56,641 nt of DNA from Mastigamoeba balamuthi (lineage: Eukaryota; Evosea; Mastigamoebida; Mastigamoebidae), in the NCBI GenBank assembly GCA_902651635.1, contig CACRSC010000110.1, positions 30,095-86,735 of the forward strand, read 5' to 3'. Both the position numbers and the translations under genes were made by a program. How positions within the stretch are numbered: the first letter of the stretch is position 1; each line of letters starts with the position of its first letter. Shown here piece by piece: positions 1 to 11,051 of this stretch. Under the pieces are notes generated by a model. The model saw only the letters and a list, made by a program, of their open reading frames with translations. It had not been told where the DNA came from and ran no database searches.

Positions 1-257
1 TCACCTACATGCAGGCACACCCCCACCTGCGGACCTAGACTTTCGATTGACTTCTTCAAGGTCTCCCCATGCTCGACCTTTGAAGTAGAGCGGTGATGCC
101 AAGGGGGGGACTGCACCCCCTAGGCAAAGGAATAGCATTTCCCCTCCCACCCTCTCGTCACCACACGAATACAAATCAATACATCATCACTCCTTCTTCT
201 TCCCTTAGTCCTCGAGTCTCTCAACCCTCCAGGGGCTTCCTGCCCCCACCCCACGCA
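1..257. other. Left-edge flank beside retroelement
   Basis: No gene is supported here. Read on the minus strand it directly follows the stop of the retroelement protease ORF and begins with a G-rich purine stretch (about 238-258). That could be a polypurine tract leading into an LTR cut by the window edge. No LTR boundary can be shown. Confidence 0.3.
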
Positions 258-2248
258 TTACTGGGCATCACAATGCACCTGGGGTGGCTCTAGTAGAGTG
301 GTCGTGTAGCCCTGAAGATCTCTGACCCTGATGATCGCGTAGTTGCCCTCTGGTGCTCCCTCAACGGCGTACAAGAAGATCTCCCGTTCTGGTGCGTCCC
401 TGGTGAACCGTACCTTCATGTGGGTCTTCTGCTCTGTTGTTTTAGACAATCCATCGTGCCCTAGCAACGTGACTGCGGGTCCCTGCTCGATCGTGAGTCC
501 TAGACGCTGAGCTGTGGCCGTATTCATCTCGCTGATATCGGCCTGCGTATCCAACATGCACACAAGCTTCTCTGAACCACCCTCGACTTCCACCTCGATG
601 CAAGGCTTCAGTTTCCCGTTGGTGGTCGTCCTCTTGGGTTCCACAGCCCTTGGCCACTCGTTTCTCTCGTCTGTCTGCTCCCTCGGCTGAGCCTCGACCT
701 CGATCTCTGCTGGCAACTCGAACACCGTCCCCTCGAGCTTGGCTACTGGCCCTGCTGGTACAGCCTCTGCTCCTTCGTTGATCCTGGTGATGAGATCCTT
801 GCCTGCCGTTGTCGTCGTGAGCATTTTTTTCGACCATCTCGAATTCATGCTGCGGGGTGCTTTCGGCGTTCCTCAACGCAACACACAGCTCACTCACCAT
901 GTAAACAGCCCCACGATATGTTCCCTGGTCCTCTGCGCTCTCCTGGTCGTTTTTCTCCTCGTTGGGCTCTGGCCTGGTCAACGAAACCTCGTGTACACTG
1001 TCTGTGGACGTCCGACTCGTTGTCTTGAGCTTCGGGCAGTCCCTGCACTTGTGGCCCTCCCCCTTGCACGCATAGCAGATGATAGGCTTCCTCCCTGAAC
1101 CCCTGAGCTCGTTCCTGGAGCCGTTGGCCGTTGGATTCCGTTCCCTTGGGCAGTCCCGCCGGATGTGACCCTCCTGACTGTACCCAAAGCACACAAGCTT
1201 CCTTGGCTGCGCCTTGTGGCTTCTGTCCTCCGTCTCCTGCGGTGCTGTCCACGCCCTGATCGTTGCCTGACATGTCCCCGACATAACCTGCGTTCCAGTT
1301 CTCGGTTTCATCATTGGGAACACGATTTTCCGTCGTTGGAGGTTCGCTGACGACTGTTACGACTGCTGGCTTCGTTGGTGTCGGTGGCACTGAGCTCCTG
1401 TGAATAGCCTGGTCCTGCCTCCTTGCTACTCGAATGGCCAGAACACACACCCCGTGCAATGACATCGGTGTATCACTCTGCTCATCCTCAAGAGCCTCTC
1501 GAAACCATGTCGTCCGAATTGCCTTGTAGTACAGCCTGCAGCTGTGCTTGTCGTTCAGATCAAGTGCCTCCAAGTACTGCTCAAACTTGATGTTGAACTC
1601 CGTGATGGAAGGTGCTAACAGTCCACTGGTTGGCTCGACCCACCACAGTACCCTGATAATAATCTCGTCCCTTCCGTGCCCAGTTTCTGGCTGAAACGCT
1701 GTGAACAAGTACCTGCACACGTCCCCAAACAGCCTAGGAAACCCTGTGTTGTCTTCCTCATTGATTCCGAGCTGGGATAGCTTGCCCTGGTCATTGCTGA
1801 TGATGGCCTCTGCCAGCCTCGAAATCGAATGTGATACGACCCGTCCGACATCTCCAAAATCCCTCCTCCCATAGGCACACATCGTGTCCTCGCAGCTCTG
1901 CTTCCACTCAATGATCCTCTCGATTTCTGTCGATTCCAGTCTTGGGAGTATTTTCTCGACCGGATTTGTGACCTCTGTGAGAAGGCTGCTCAGCTGCGTG
2001 ACGTTGAGCTGTAGCGTCGTGTCCATCCCTGCTGCGTTCCTCGGTACCTGTACGTGACGTCCCCTCGACCCCAGCACCTCGACCTCCACGTCCCTCCATG
2101 GTGGCTCGCTGTCCGACGACTCAGTCCCACACCTGTCATGGTCCTCACCTGCAGACCTCTCCTCAGCCCCAGAGACTCGTTCTCCATTGCTTCTCCTCTC
2201 TCTTGGCCCTGCTGCGACCTCCTCGACCCTGGTACTCGTCCTCATCAT
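258..2248 (-). mobile_element. Degenerate LTR-retroelement gag-protease region
   Basis: Three minus-strand reading frames together look like gag plus protease of a Ty3/gypsy-like retroelement. A gag-like frame runs from 2248 to about 1320. A second frame (about 1320-850) holds two CCHC zinc knuckles of the form CFGYSQEGHIRRDC and CYACKGEGHKCRDC, the usual nucleocapsid RNA-binding motif. A third frame (848-258) resembles a retropepsin, with DTQADIS where DTGA(D) is expected, so the catalytic Gly is lost. The two frame changes and the altered active site indicate a decayed copy. No reverse transcriptase follows, so the element is either truncated at the window edge or a gag-pro-only derivative. 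Seen: knuckles and protease-like motif. Inferred: family. Confidence 0.75.
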
Positions 2249-2654
2249 CTGATGTCCTTGTCACCCTCCTCATTTTTATTGTGCTCCTTGGTCGACTCGG
2301 CTCGACTAAACAAAGCAATGTTGGCCTAGTGGATCCACTATGGCGTATTTGACCTCCCTGCCCTAAGAGCCCGCAGAGACTTCAACAAGACCTTGAAGCT
2401 CTCGTCTCACTATGGGCGAAAAAAGGGGACTGACAATTTATTCATCCTTTCTGTAATACCAAACACTCAAATCACTCACCTCATGTAACTGACTTTGGCT
2501 TTGCATAGTACTGTTTGGCCGTTCTGAGGCCAGCCAGCACTACAAGTGAGCAGAGAGAGGAGTGAGGCGAGAGCAGAAAGAGCAGAGAGAAAGGGAGAGA
2601 GAGCAGAAGCAGCGAGACAAGAATAGAGCTGAGAAGAGAGCAGAGAGAGCGGAC
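2249..2654. other. Intergenic/intronic, purine-rich repeat
   Basis: No gene seen. From about 2545 to 2650 the plus strand is an imperfect GAGA/GCAGAGA tract, which is CT-rich on the minus strand. That is the composition seen in introns of minus-strand genes across this window, and it directly follows the calpain exon donor. Confidence 0.5.
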
Positions 2655-2836
2655 CTTGTCGTGGGCCTCAAGCTTGCGGAAGAGGTCATCGATGTCAGTC
2701 TTGCTGGGGGCCACTCTGTACGTGATCAGCAGGGCCCCCGTCAGGTTCGTCAGCGCCGTGGCCTCAGCGCCGCTCTCGATCGCCTCATACGACCCGTGCA
2801 GCTTGGCGTAGGCCTTCTCGATACCATCACCCACAG
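2655..2836 (-). pseudogene. Calpain catalytic-core exon fragment, frameshifted
   Basis: Minus-strand translation gives EKAYAKLHGSYEAI followed by a TDIDDLF segment, matching the calpain (peptidase C2) protease core, where the family reads LWV-x3-EKAYAKLHGSYEAL between the catalytic Cys and His. The preceding LWVMV lies in a different frame and joins only if one base is added near 2823, so a one-base deletion or sequencing error breaks it. The exon is bounded by an AG acceptor before 2836 and an AAG/GT donor at 2655/2654. No Cys- or His-containing exons were found nearby. A different calpain piece, from the C-terminal half, lies at 7120-7772 on the same strand. This looks like a relic of a tandem calpain locus. 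Confidence 0.65.
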
Positions 2837-3407
2837 CTCCGCGCACAGCAGGGGCACACAGCAGCCAAGCAAAGCAACAAAAAACCTACGTCGCAACGGA
2901 GCACGCAGCAGACCAGAGGATGGGTGTACGGGTCGCATACACTGTATGCGGCGCGTACTGCGTAAATTGCTGCACGGGGTCTGGTACTACGCCTGCGGTG
3001 GGGGCACCGGTGTGACCTCTGTTCAATTCCCGCTGCCCACATGAAATTGAAAACTGCCGCTGCGCGGGATTCCAGTTCAGAATCAGGAAGCGAGCCGGAC
3101 CTGGCTAATGCACGCAAAACACTACAGATTGCGTGCGTTGCGATGCCGGTGATGAGGCGGACGGGTGTCCCGGGTGAGAAACACTCGGGGAGTAAACAGA
3201 CCGAAGATCATATGACGCGGAGTAGTTTGGGGGGGCTCTCTGAGATCAGAGCAAACAGTTCTGTGTTTCCACGCAGTGTGTCGCTGAGTGACGTCATTCA
3301 CTGGGCAGAGACAATTGAACAGCGGGGTCCTGTCAGAGTCTCCAGGAGGATTCTTCCGCTGGAGTCCTTGCTCTCCCAGATATTCTCCGTAACCTTTGGA
3401 CCAGTCT
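2837..3407. other. Intergenic, no gene seen
   Basis: Open frames on both strands are short and match no family. This holds the 3' flank of the Cys-rich surface-protein gene and the acceptor side of the calpain fragment. Confidence 0.4.
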
Positions 3408-6400
3408 TCAGAAAGACATCAACAGAACGACGGCGGGGAGAGCGACGGCGGCCACAGGGGTGCTCCTGTGAGACCAGTCCTTCTGCGCGGCAGGGCACGG
3501 ATCCGACGCTTGCCTGCACACAGCCCCGCAGAGCCTGCACGAGGCGTAGGCGCCGCAGAGCAGGCTGCTCATGTTGGCGCACCCGACGCACTGCTGCCCG
3601 CCGGGGAGGCACAGCTGCGTCGCGCTGCACCACGCGAACCCCCGGGACGCGCAGTCGTCCGCGCTCTGGGGGGGGGCACCCGCGCCCGCAGTGAGGGACA
3701 GCAGCAGACAGAGGGCAGCGCACAGTGAAGCTGCGGCTGGAGGGGCACGTGGCGGCCTTGGCCACGCACGAGCTCAGGGCGGCGCAGCTGCGGCACCCCG
3801 CGCTCCTCTCGCAGTCGCCGCCGGCCGCGCGGGCGCTGCACGAGCACTCGCCCGCGCCCGCCGCTGCGCGCCCGCCGCCTGTGTGAGAACGAGGGGACGA
3901 CGCGTGGGGCACGGGGGGAAGGGAGCGTGGCGCACCCGAGGCGTCGGCACAGGCGAGCGTCGCGGCGCACCACTGGCACTCGCCCGCGCACGCCCCGCGC
4001 GGCCTCCCCGCGCAGCCGGGGCACGGGTCGTCCCTGCCCACGCACTGCGACCGCGCCCCGCACCACCTGCACTCGCCGCCGTGGTCCTCGCACACGTCCC
4101 GCTGCCGGTGCCTCTGGCACGCGCTGCAGTTGGCCCCCGCCTCTGTGCACGCCCTGCTCCCCTCGCACCACCGGCACCCCCTCGCGCCCCCGCACCCCTC
4201 CTCCGTCCCCTCCTCCCCGCACTGCCCGCACCGCTCCCCCGCCCCCTGGCATCGCCCCGCCGTCGGGCACCACGAGCACACTGCCCGTCCCCACCCGTGA
4301 GTGTCCTGCTGGCGTCCCAAGAGACACACACAGAGAGAGCGACAGAGAGATGTGTGCCAGAGAGCCACAGGGAGAGGCGCCAATCAACCCACCTGACGCC
4401 TGGTCGCACTGGTCGATGCCCAGTGCGGAGCACGCCTCGCAGCTCCCGCCCTTGCCCGCGTCGAGGCACGTCGCCCGCGTCGCACACCAGCTGCACCCAG
4501 CACGGCTCGCGCACTCCTGCGGCGGCCGCGCTCCGTGAGATGCGCCGTGCGCCCAGCACCCGGCACCCGGCGAGCGGTGCCTCCGCACCTCGGGGGACGT
4601 GGCCAAGTCCGAGCACCGCGCGCACGTCCCGCCCAGCTCCCTCGGCACGCACGACCCCGCCGACGCGCACCACTGGCATGCCGCGTTTCCCGTGCACCCG
4701 TCCTCCGCCAGCCCCTCGCACGGCATCGCGCTGCTGTCTGGCCAGCGGTTCGCTTCCGTGTCAGCTCCGCCGGGGAGCGACAGAGAGGCCGCGTGGGCGG
4801 GGCGGGTGGGCTCGCTCACTGATGCAGCGGTGGCCAGCGCTGACTGTGCCCCTGGCACACTTGCAGGCAACACACGCCGCCGAGGGGTCGTCGCACTCCT
4901 CCCGCCAGTCGTCCACCCTCATGTTCCCGCACCCTGCCCCTCTCTGTCGTCAGCACAGCCGAGACGCAGCTGCAGCGGGGGCCGCACGGGTGCACGTGCT
5001 GCTGGCGTTGCTCCACGTCCACTCTCGCTCGCACTGGCACGATGTCGCGTTGCACCCCACCGTGCCATCGCACAGCTCCCCCGCGTCGACCACAGCGTTG
5101 CCGCACCCTGCCCCGTGCCCGCGTCGTCAGAGCGCTGTGTCACCCCCTCGGAGGCGCATGCGCACTCGTGCAGCCGCTCGACGTCGGACGCCACCCCGCC
5201 ATGCAGACGCAGTTGTCCCCGCATCCCTCTGTCCCGTCGCACTGCTCGCTCGCGTCGCGCTGCTTGTTCCCGCACGCTGCACCGCCGTTGGGTGAGGGCA
5301 TGGCGACAGGTGGGTGGCCGCACATGTGCAGGAGAACACGCCAGAGGGAACCCTCGGCCACTCGCACGTGCAGTTGTCAGTGCATCCCGCTGAATGGTCG
5401 CAGGACTCTCCGGGGTCCTGCATGGCGTTCCCGCACTCTGTGACGCACCACACAAGGCGGTGTCAGAACAAGACCGACGTGTTCATTGTTCGCTTGCGTA
5501 CTCGTGCATGTATGGCCCCACTGCGAAACGATCCAATTGTTGTCCGAGTCGCATGTACACCACCTCGTGCAGCCATCCTTGGTGACGTCGTGGACATTGG
5601 TGTTTCCGGGGTCGCAGTCCTCTCCGAACTCGACAACTCGGTCTCCGCAGTCTGCACACTACAGTGAGGACTCGAGGTGAAGGTTGAAGCTGTTACTTGG
5701 GCAGTCGTTCCGTGCCGTAGCTCCATCTGAGCCTTTGATGCACGACTTAGCGCATATCACCCTGTCGCGGTGTCAGTGATTCCAGTGGTCTTTTGTTTGC
5801 GAACGTGGCATTTGGTGGCAGTGGTCCAAAGACCCTTGTGCTGCTGACATCCCTAAGAGGCGTCAGATTCCACCCACGAATTCGTAAATCCGCCAACGCA
5901 CATATTTGTGCACTTGAGGGCGTATGGAATGGTTCCGGTGAGGTTCACGTTGTTTTGCAATTGCCTACCGTGCCCATAAAGTCAGAGCAATAGCAATACC
6001 GCCGTCTCGGTTGAACGCACAGCAAACGGAGAGATCTGAGGTTTGCCAGCGAATGAGGAATGGTCCCGCGGATATTGTTGTCGTTGAGGAACCTGCGCGT
6101 GACCCTTGTGAGCTCCAGCCAAGAAGGTGCCGCAAATCCGCACACGCTTTCGAGCCTGAGCAGCTGGCCGATCTGGGGCGGGATAGTCCCCTCGATATTC
6201 GACATGTCGAGGGTGCTGGGCGACAGTCAGCAGATCGGTGAAAGGAAGCGAAGCAACTTGGTTTCAGCCGAGTGGTACTCACATGGCCTGGACGTGATCT
6301 CCGACGCAACCGATGCCCTTGATACCGCTGCAGGAGTCGAGGGACGTGTCGCAGAGGTTCTTGTTGAAGGGTGCGTTGTGCAGGGACCTCTGCAGAGCGC

Positions 6401-6497
6401 ACAGTGCGCTGCGCTCGCTGTCGTCCAGTTTTGCGCACATGCACGCTGCCCCCAGGACCGCGCACACAACAAACAAGCGGTTAGCCACGGTGCTCAT
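3408..6497 (-). CDS. GPI-type Cys-rich surface protein (LRR, DUF4215-like and PSI-like repeats)
   Basis: Multi-exon gene. The start at 6497 opens a signal peptide (MSTVANRLFVVCAVLGAACM). Next come plant-type leucine-rich repeats with the GTIPP/GTIP core (about 6250-5880), then at least three DUF4215/Myxo-disulfide type repeats of the form CGN-x5-GE-x-CD-x-C (about 5655-5050), then a series of PSI-like modules with repeated C-x2-C-x-WC spacing (about 4730-3480). The protein ends near 3408 in a hydrophobic stretch (TPVAAVALPAVVLLMSF), typical of a GPI-attachment signal. Known: LRR and PSI modules mediate extracellular binding. Inferred: a cell-surface adhesion or recognition protein. Introns show GT-AG boundaries, e.g. 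GTGAGT after the first exon near 6290. A decayed duplicate of its 5' end lies at 7776-8094. Exact exon joins in the repeat region are uncertain. Confidence 0.7.
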
Positions 6498-7119
6498 TGC
6501 CAGTAGCTGAACAGAGGCCGTGTTGCGGTAACTAGAAGAGCAGTTAGCGAAATGCGCGGTTAGTTCACAAGATATGCCCTGCGTTTTTGAAACTTGGCTG
6601 CCACGTGCAGAAAATTTCGGAGAATCCGACGCCTGCAGCAGTAAGCCCTGAGACCCACCGCGACCATGCACACTACATTGGAGAGGTCCAAGCGTTCGGT
6701 GCAAAATCACCAGGTGACACATTACGATTCCGGAACCCGCAACGGCGGCACGTATCCTCTTCTACAGTATAGTCTGAGACTGGGGAAATGCTCTCGGGCA
6801 ACTTCTCCTCTGAAACAGGGCGCGTCTGATGCTGTCTTGCGCACAGGATCCACGCATCTTGTAAACCTCTCACTACTCAACCAACGGATTAATATCACTA
6901 AGGTCAGAAACAAAGTGACACAGTGAAGCTGTGGATCGTCGGCCACGTGCCGGCTTTGTCCACGCACGAGCGCAGAGCGACATAGCTGTCAATTGAAGCC
7001 CCAGTGCGCCATCTCTTCCTTTTTCACAAAGTGTTTGTGCGCTTGGTCAATGCACAGAGTGTAGACAGTGAAGGGAAAGGGCGAGAGGAGTTGCCACAAA
7101 CGCAAGGGGACTGCAGCCC
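6498..7119. other. Intergenic with promoter and relic PSI segment
   Basis: Bases about 6545-6615 upstream of the surface-protein start resemble 8130-8200 upstream of its broken copy, so the promoter was duplicated with the gene. Bases 6918-6988 resemble 3722-3792 of the live gene's PSI region, a leftover of the duplicate's 3' part. No intact gene. Confidence 0.6.
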
Positions 7120-7772
7120 TCACTTCTGCGGGTTCACCTCGACAAAGTCGTAGGCGCCCTTCTGCACACTGCCCATCGGCGTGATCTGCGCGTCGGCAAA
7201 GTCGCCGTACATGCCCACCACGATGGACGTCAGCGGGTAGTCGGGGTGCGCCTCGACGACCAGCACGTAGCGCCCGGCACCCAGCGCAGCCTCGCACGAG
7301 AACAGCTCCTCGGCGACCATGTACACGCGCGTCGTGCTGGCGTGGGCCTGCGCCCCCCTGCCCCCGGGCGCCTCGCTGAACAGGCACACGCGCAGCGCCC
7401 CCATCCTCGGCACGTCGCGCTGGAACAGGCAGAGCGACATGCGGCAGCCCGTGGGGATGCTCACCGAGAACCCCTCGCGCTGGCTCCTCAGCTGCGCCCG
7501 CACCGTCCGGCACTGGTACCCGTTCTTGACCAGCAGCACGATGATGTTGCCAAAGTGCGCCGCGAAGTCCTGGCTGCGCGCGCGTCCCGCCCCGGAATCA
7601 ATTGCAAAAACCGACCAAAAACCCGCAGGGAAAATGCCAACGAAAATAACAAAGTGCCACGCGTCGTCGCACATGTTCATCCAGAAGAGGCCGTCGTTGG
7701 CGACACGGACGCCGAGCTGCTGGCGGAGCTGCGGGGTCCAGCGCGGGTCGCTGTTGGACCAGGCGCCCGACT
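7120..7772 (-). pseudogene. Calpain fragment: end of protease core plus domain III
   Basis: The translation begins GAWSNSDPRWTPQLRQQLG and continues DDGLFWMN-like, the hallmark end of the calpain protease core (family: GEWSD-x4-W-x-DGxFWM). A C2-like domain III with YVLVVEAHPDYPLTSIVVG follows, and a stop lies at 7122-7120. A roughly 97-nt GT-AG intron after FWMN restores QDFAAHF in register with the family's EDFLxHF. Everything N-terminal (Cys and His exons) is missing. Immediately upstream lies not calpain but a decayed LRR leader. So this is a calpain 3' fragment fused at the DNA level to a pseudogene, probably not making an active protease. The domain III reading frame itself is intact. 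Confidence 0.65.
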
Positions 7773-7775
7773 GAT

Positions 7776-8094
7776 CTGTCTCAGCAGACTGATCTGGGGC
7801 AGGATGGTTCCACAATTTTGTACTTGCCGAGAAGACTGTGCATGCCTCTTTGAATTCTGCCGCAGTTAGTTGGCTTCACACATGTACAAGACGTAGTTTC
7901 TGATGCAGCGGATTCCGGGATGTTCTCGCAGGACTCAAGGGGCGTGTTACAGATGTCTTTGTTGAAGGACACGTTGTGCAGTTAATCCTGCAGAGCGCTC
8001 AGGGCCTTGTGCTCGTCGTCGTCCATCTGGCGCACACGCACTCCGGTCCCAGGAGGGCACACACAACCAGCAGGCGATTCGCGATAGTGCTCAT
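7776..8094 (-). pseudogene. Broken 5' copy of the LRR surface-protein gene
   Basis: The ATG at 8094-8092 starts MSTIANRLLVVCALLG, nearly the same as the live signal peptide at 6497. Compared with the live copy, one base is lost just after the signal peptide, and an in-frame TAA appears before the conserved LHN-x2-FNK-x2-C segment. The parallel continues through the CNTPLESC region into an LRR relic (ILPQISLLRQI versus IPPQIGQLLRL) that stops abruptly at the calpain fragment. Clear pseudogene by comparison within the window. Confidence 0.85.
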
Positions 8095-8320
8095 TGCATC
8101 ACACAGGGCGTTGGGTGTGGGGAGGTTACCGAGTTGCGGTTAATCGCAGGTTATGCCATGTGTTTTGAAACTGGTTGCCACATCCACAAAAACTACATCA
8201 CGTAGCAAGTTCCACCATTTCCCTCTTTTTTTTCTGCTCTCGCCAAGCCACAGTCTCGTTGACGGTAGTTGTACAGGGTTCTGTGGATAGTGAGTGTGCT
8301 GTGCGTGGTTTCAAAGTGCC

Positions 8321-11051
8321 TCAGACGCCTGCGCTCAGGTCGAAGATGAAGAGGTTCTCCTCGCCGACGGCGTGGCCGCGCTGCTGGGCCTCGTCGATCT
8401 TGCGGATGAACTTGAGGGCGTGGGGCTCGGGAGCGCTGCCCAGGGCCAGGTACTCCTCGATCTTCTTCTTGGCGAGGTCGAGGCAGCCCGTGTCCAGGTC
8501 GTCCATGGCCTCGTTGAACAGCGTCGTCCGCCGCAGCGCCGCGGGGTCGATCCTCTCGGCGCTCCCGACGAGCTCGTAGATCTCCTGCACCTGCGCGAAG
8601 CCCTTGACGCGCACGTGGCCCACGTGCCGCGCGACGATGCGGTCGCCCACGGCGGCGCGCGTGGCCGAGCAGATGAGCATGCGCGTGCCGAAGAACTTGT
8701 TCATGGGCTCGAGCCTCGCGGCGAGGTTGACCGAGTTGCCGAGCACCGTGTAGTGGAAGTGGTTGCTGGACCCGCTGTTGCCCACCAGCACGTCCCCCGT
8801 CGACATGCCCACCCTGCAGTTGATCTTGGGCAGCCCCGCGGTGTCCCACTTGGCCCGCAGGGGCCCCAGGTTCTCCATGATCGCGAGGCCCGTCAGGCAC
8901 ACCCTCATCTCCATCTCCACAGCCTCCCCGGGGTACCCCCAGAACGCCATCACGCTGGCCCCCCGCGAGGAGTGTCAGTGCGTGCGAGCGAGGGGAGAGG
9001 GGGCCCACCAGTCGCCGATGAACTTGTCCACCAGGCCGTGGTTGTCGTCGATGGCCTTGGTGCACATGTCCATGAAGTCGGTGAAGACGGTCAGCAGGAT
9101 GTCGGGGTCGGTGTTCTCGGTCATCACCGTGAAGTTCTCGATGTCGCAGAAGAGCGTCGAGCAGCGGTGCCGCGAGACGCTGAGCTTGGCGATCTCGCCC
9201 CTGAGCTGCAGGATGCGCAGCACCTCGATGGGCACGTACTTGTGGAAGCTGCCCAGCAGCGTCCACATCTTGTGCATGCTCGTGTAGATCGAGGCCACCT
9301 CGGTCAGCCCCGCCTGCATCGTGTTGTTGTGCGGCCTCACCTCGCTCTTCTCCAGCCTCGACGCCCGCTCCATCTGCCGCACCACAAAGCGCAGCGGGCT
9401 CGACACCAGCACGGCCACGACGACCGAGAGCGCCGCGCAGGCAAAGACCATGGCCACCGTGATGCCGATGGTCATGCCGATGCTCTTGGTGATGCCGGAG
9501 AAGAAGTCCGACTCGGGGTCGGCGATGATCACGTAGACGGGCGGGTACCCCGTCCCGGGCCGTATGTCGACGAGCTCCACGTACATCAGGTACGTCTCGC
9601 CCAGCACCTCGGTCCTCTGCAGCGTGCCCAGCTTCTGCGACTCGCTCAGCCCGCGCGCCGCCTTGCCCACGGACGACGTGAGCACGTCCTCGCTCAGCGC
9701 GATGGGCATCCGCACGACCTTGCCCCCGGGCTGGTACAGCTCCGTCGACACGTTCCGCGACGTCGCGACTATCGTCCAGTCCTTGTCGTTGCTGACGATC
9801 CAGATGTTGCTGCTCCGCACGCGCGACGCCGCCAACTGCGCACGGCGTCGCACGTCAGCTGGAGTGACGGGGAGAGGCAGGTTGTGTACCTTGGAGCCGA
9901 TGTTGGTGAGGGAGACCTGCAGGATGATGACGCCGCACTTCTTCTCGGGGTGGTTCTTGGGGCTCCAGCTCTTGCTGAGGCTCAGGCAGAGGAAGATCTC
10001 GGGCAGCGACAGGTCGGGGCCGTCCCAGTGCAGCGAGCTGTCCCGAATGGCTACATTGTACCAGCCCCGCCGCAGGGTGTAGTAGTTGTCCAGCGTCGAG
10101 TTCTGCCCTGTCGTTGCCCCGATGTACCAGTCCGACGAGGTCTCGTTCCACTCCATGTACCACGACATGTACGAGTTCTGTGCAGTCCACGTGAGAGCGA
10201 GTTAGCGTCTCGTTTGCCATGAATGAGTGGTGCTACAACCCGTAGCTACAATAGTGGAGAAGAGATGGACTCCTAATGCCAATGTGAGAGTGAGAGTGAG
10301 AGAGAACAGAGAGCAGAGAGAACGTCTAGAAATCGGGGTAGTCCTGTTGTTTCATAGAGTTCTTTTTCGACGGCTATTATGACGTTTATGCCCAGAAAAG
10401 AGGATTGGGGACGGCCCATTGCGACTCTGGCGGGAGGAGGCGCACGTTGAAGGTCAAGTTGACGTCGCCCTTGCGGGGGTCCTGGCGCCAGAGGATGGGC
10501 TTGGTGAGCTTGTAGAAGGGCTGCGGGCCTCTGCCGTAGACCGAGCACTGGTACCCGTGCGTGTTGCCGTAGCCCGCGAACTCGAGCTCGCGGCCGGGCA
10601 CCATCATCGTGTCGAGGCTCTCGCGCCAGAAGTCCAGCAGCTCCGGGCGGTCCTCGCAGAACAGCGGGTTGCGCTGCGCCGCGAGCTCGAACTGGTGCAC
10701 GACGCGCTCCGAGTCGTCGCAGATCTGCGTGAAGACCGAGACCGACTCGTTCTTGATGGACCGCATCAGGAACTCGGTGGCGATGTCCGTCGACGTCTTG
10801 GCCGTCCACCACCAGATGGTGATCTGCGGCACGGCCGAGAGCATCACGCAGACGGCCACGAGGCCCACGATGGCCACGCGGACCGACACGCGCATCCGCT
10901 GCAGCACGCGCCCGCAGCCCGTGTTCATCTGCTTCTGCAGCTGGTTGTGCTCGTGGCCCTCGGCCTCCACGTGCCTGTCGATCGGCGGGCCGCCCGTCGC
11001 GTTGAACGTCGTCGCCGTGTTGTCGACGCCTGCGCTGGGGTCGCTGTTCAT
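8321..11051 (-). CDS. Receptor-type class III adenylyl cyclase
   Basis: Predicted to convert ATP to cAMP at the plasma membrane. The start is taken at 11051 (MNSDPSAGVDN), the first Met that leaves a short cytosolic N-terminus before TM1 (VRVAIVGLVAVCVMLSAVPQ). An extracellular region of about 350 residues follows, rich in Trp and N-glycosylation sites and resembling a dCache/PDC sensor. Then come TM2 (IGITVAMVFACAALSVVVAV), a linker and one cyclase domain. Catalytic features are present: FCDIENFT and KFIGD (metal Asps), the substrate Lys in DKFIGD, Thr in YTVLGNSVN (adenylyl rather than guanylyl type), and Asn/Arg in NSVNLAARL. It would act as a homodimer. Introns: 10391-10178 (GC-AG), a small one near 9895-9841, and one near 9010-8958 splitting GD/VMAFWG. 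About 800 residues. Confidence 0.88.

Noticed and set aside
3000-3041. GTTCAATTCC resembling a tRNA B box
   Set aside because: T stem does not pair and no cloverleaf can be drawn.
3571-5295. 574-codon plus-strand open frame
   Set aside because: Antisense of the Cys-rich surface gene; low-complexity Arg/Pro/Ala without family match.
8294-10222. 642-codon plus-strand open frame
   Set aside because: Arg/His/Ala-rich antisense shadow of the adenylyl cyclase, caused by high-GC third positions; no domain.
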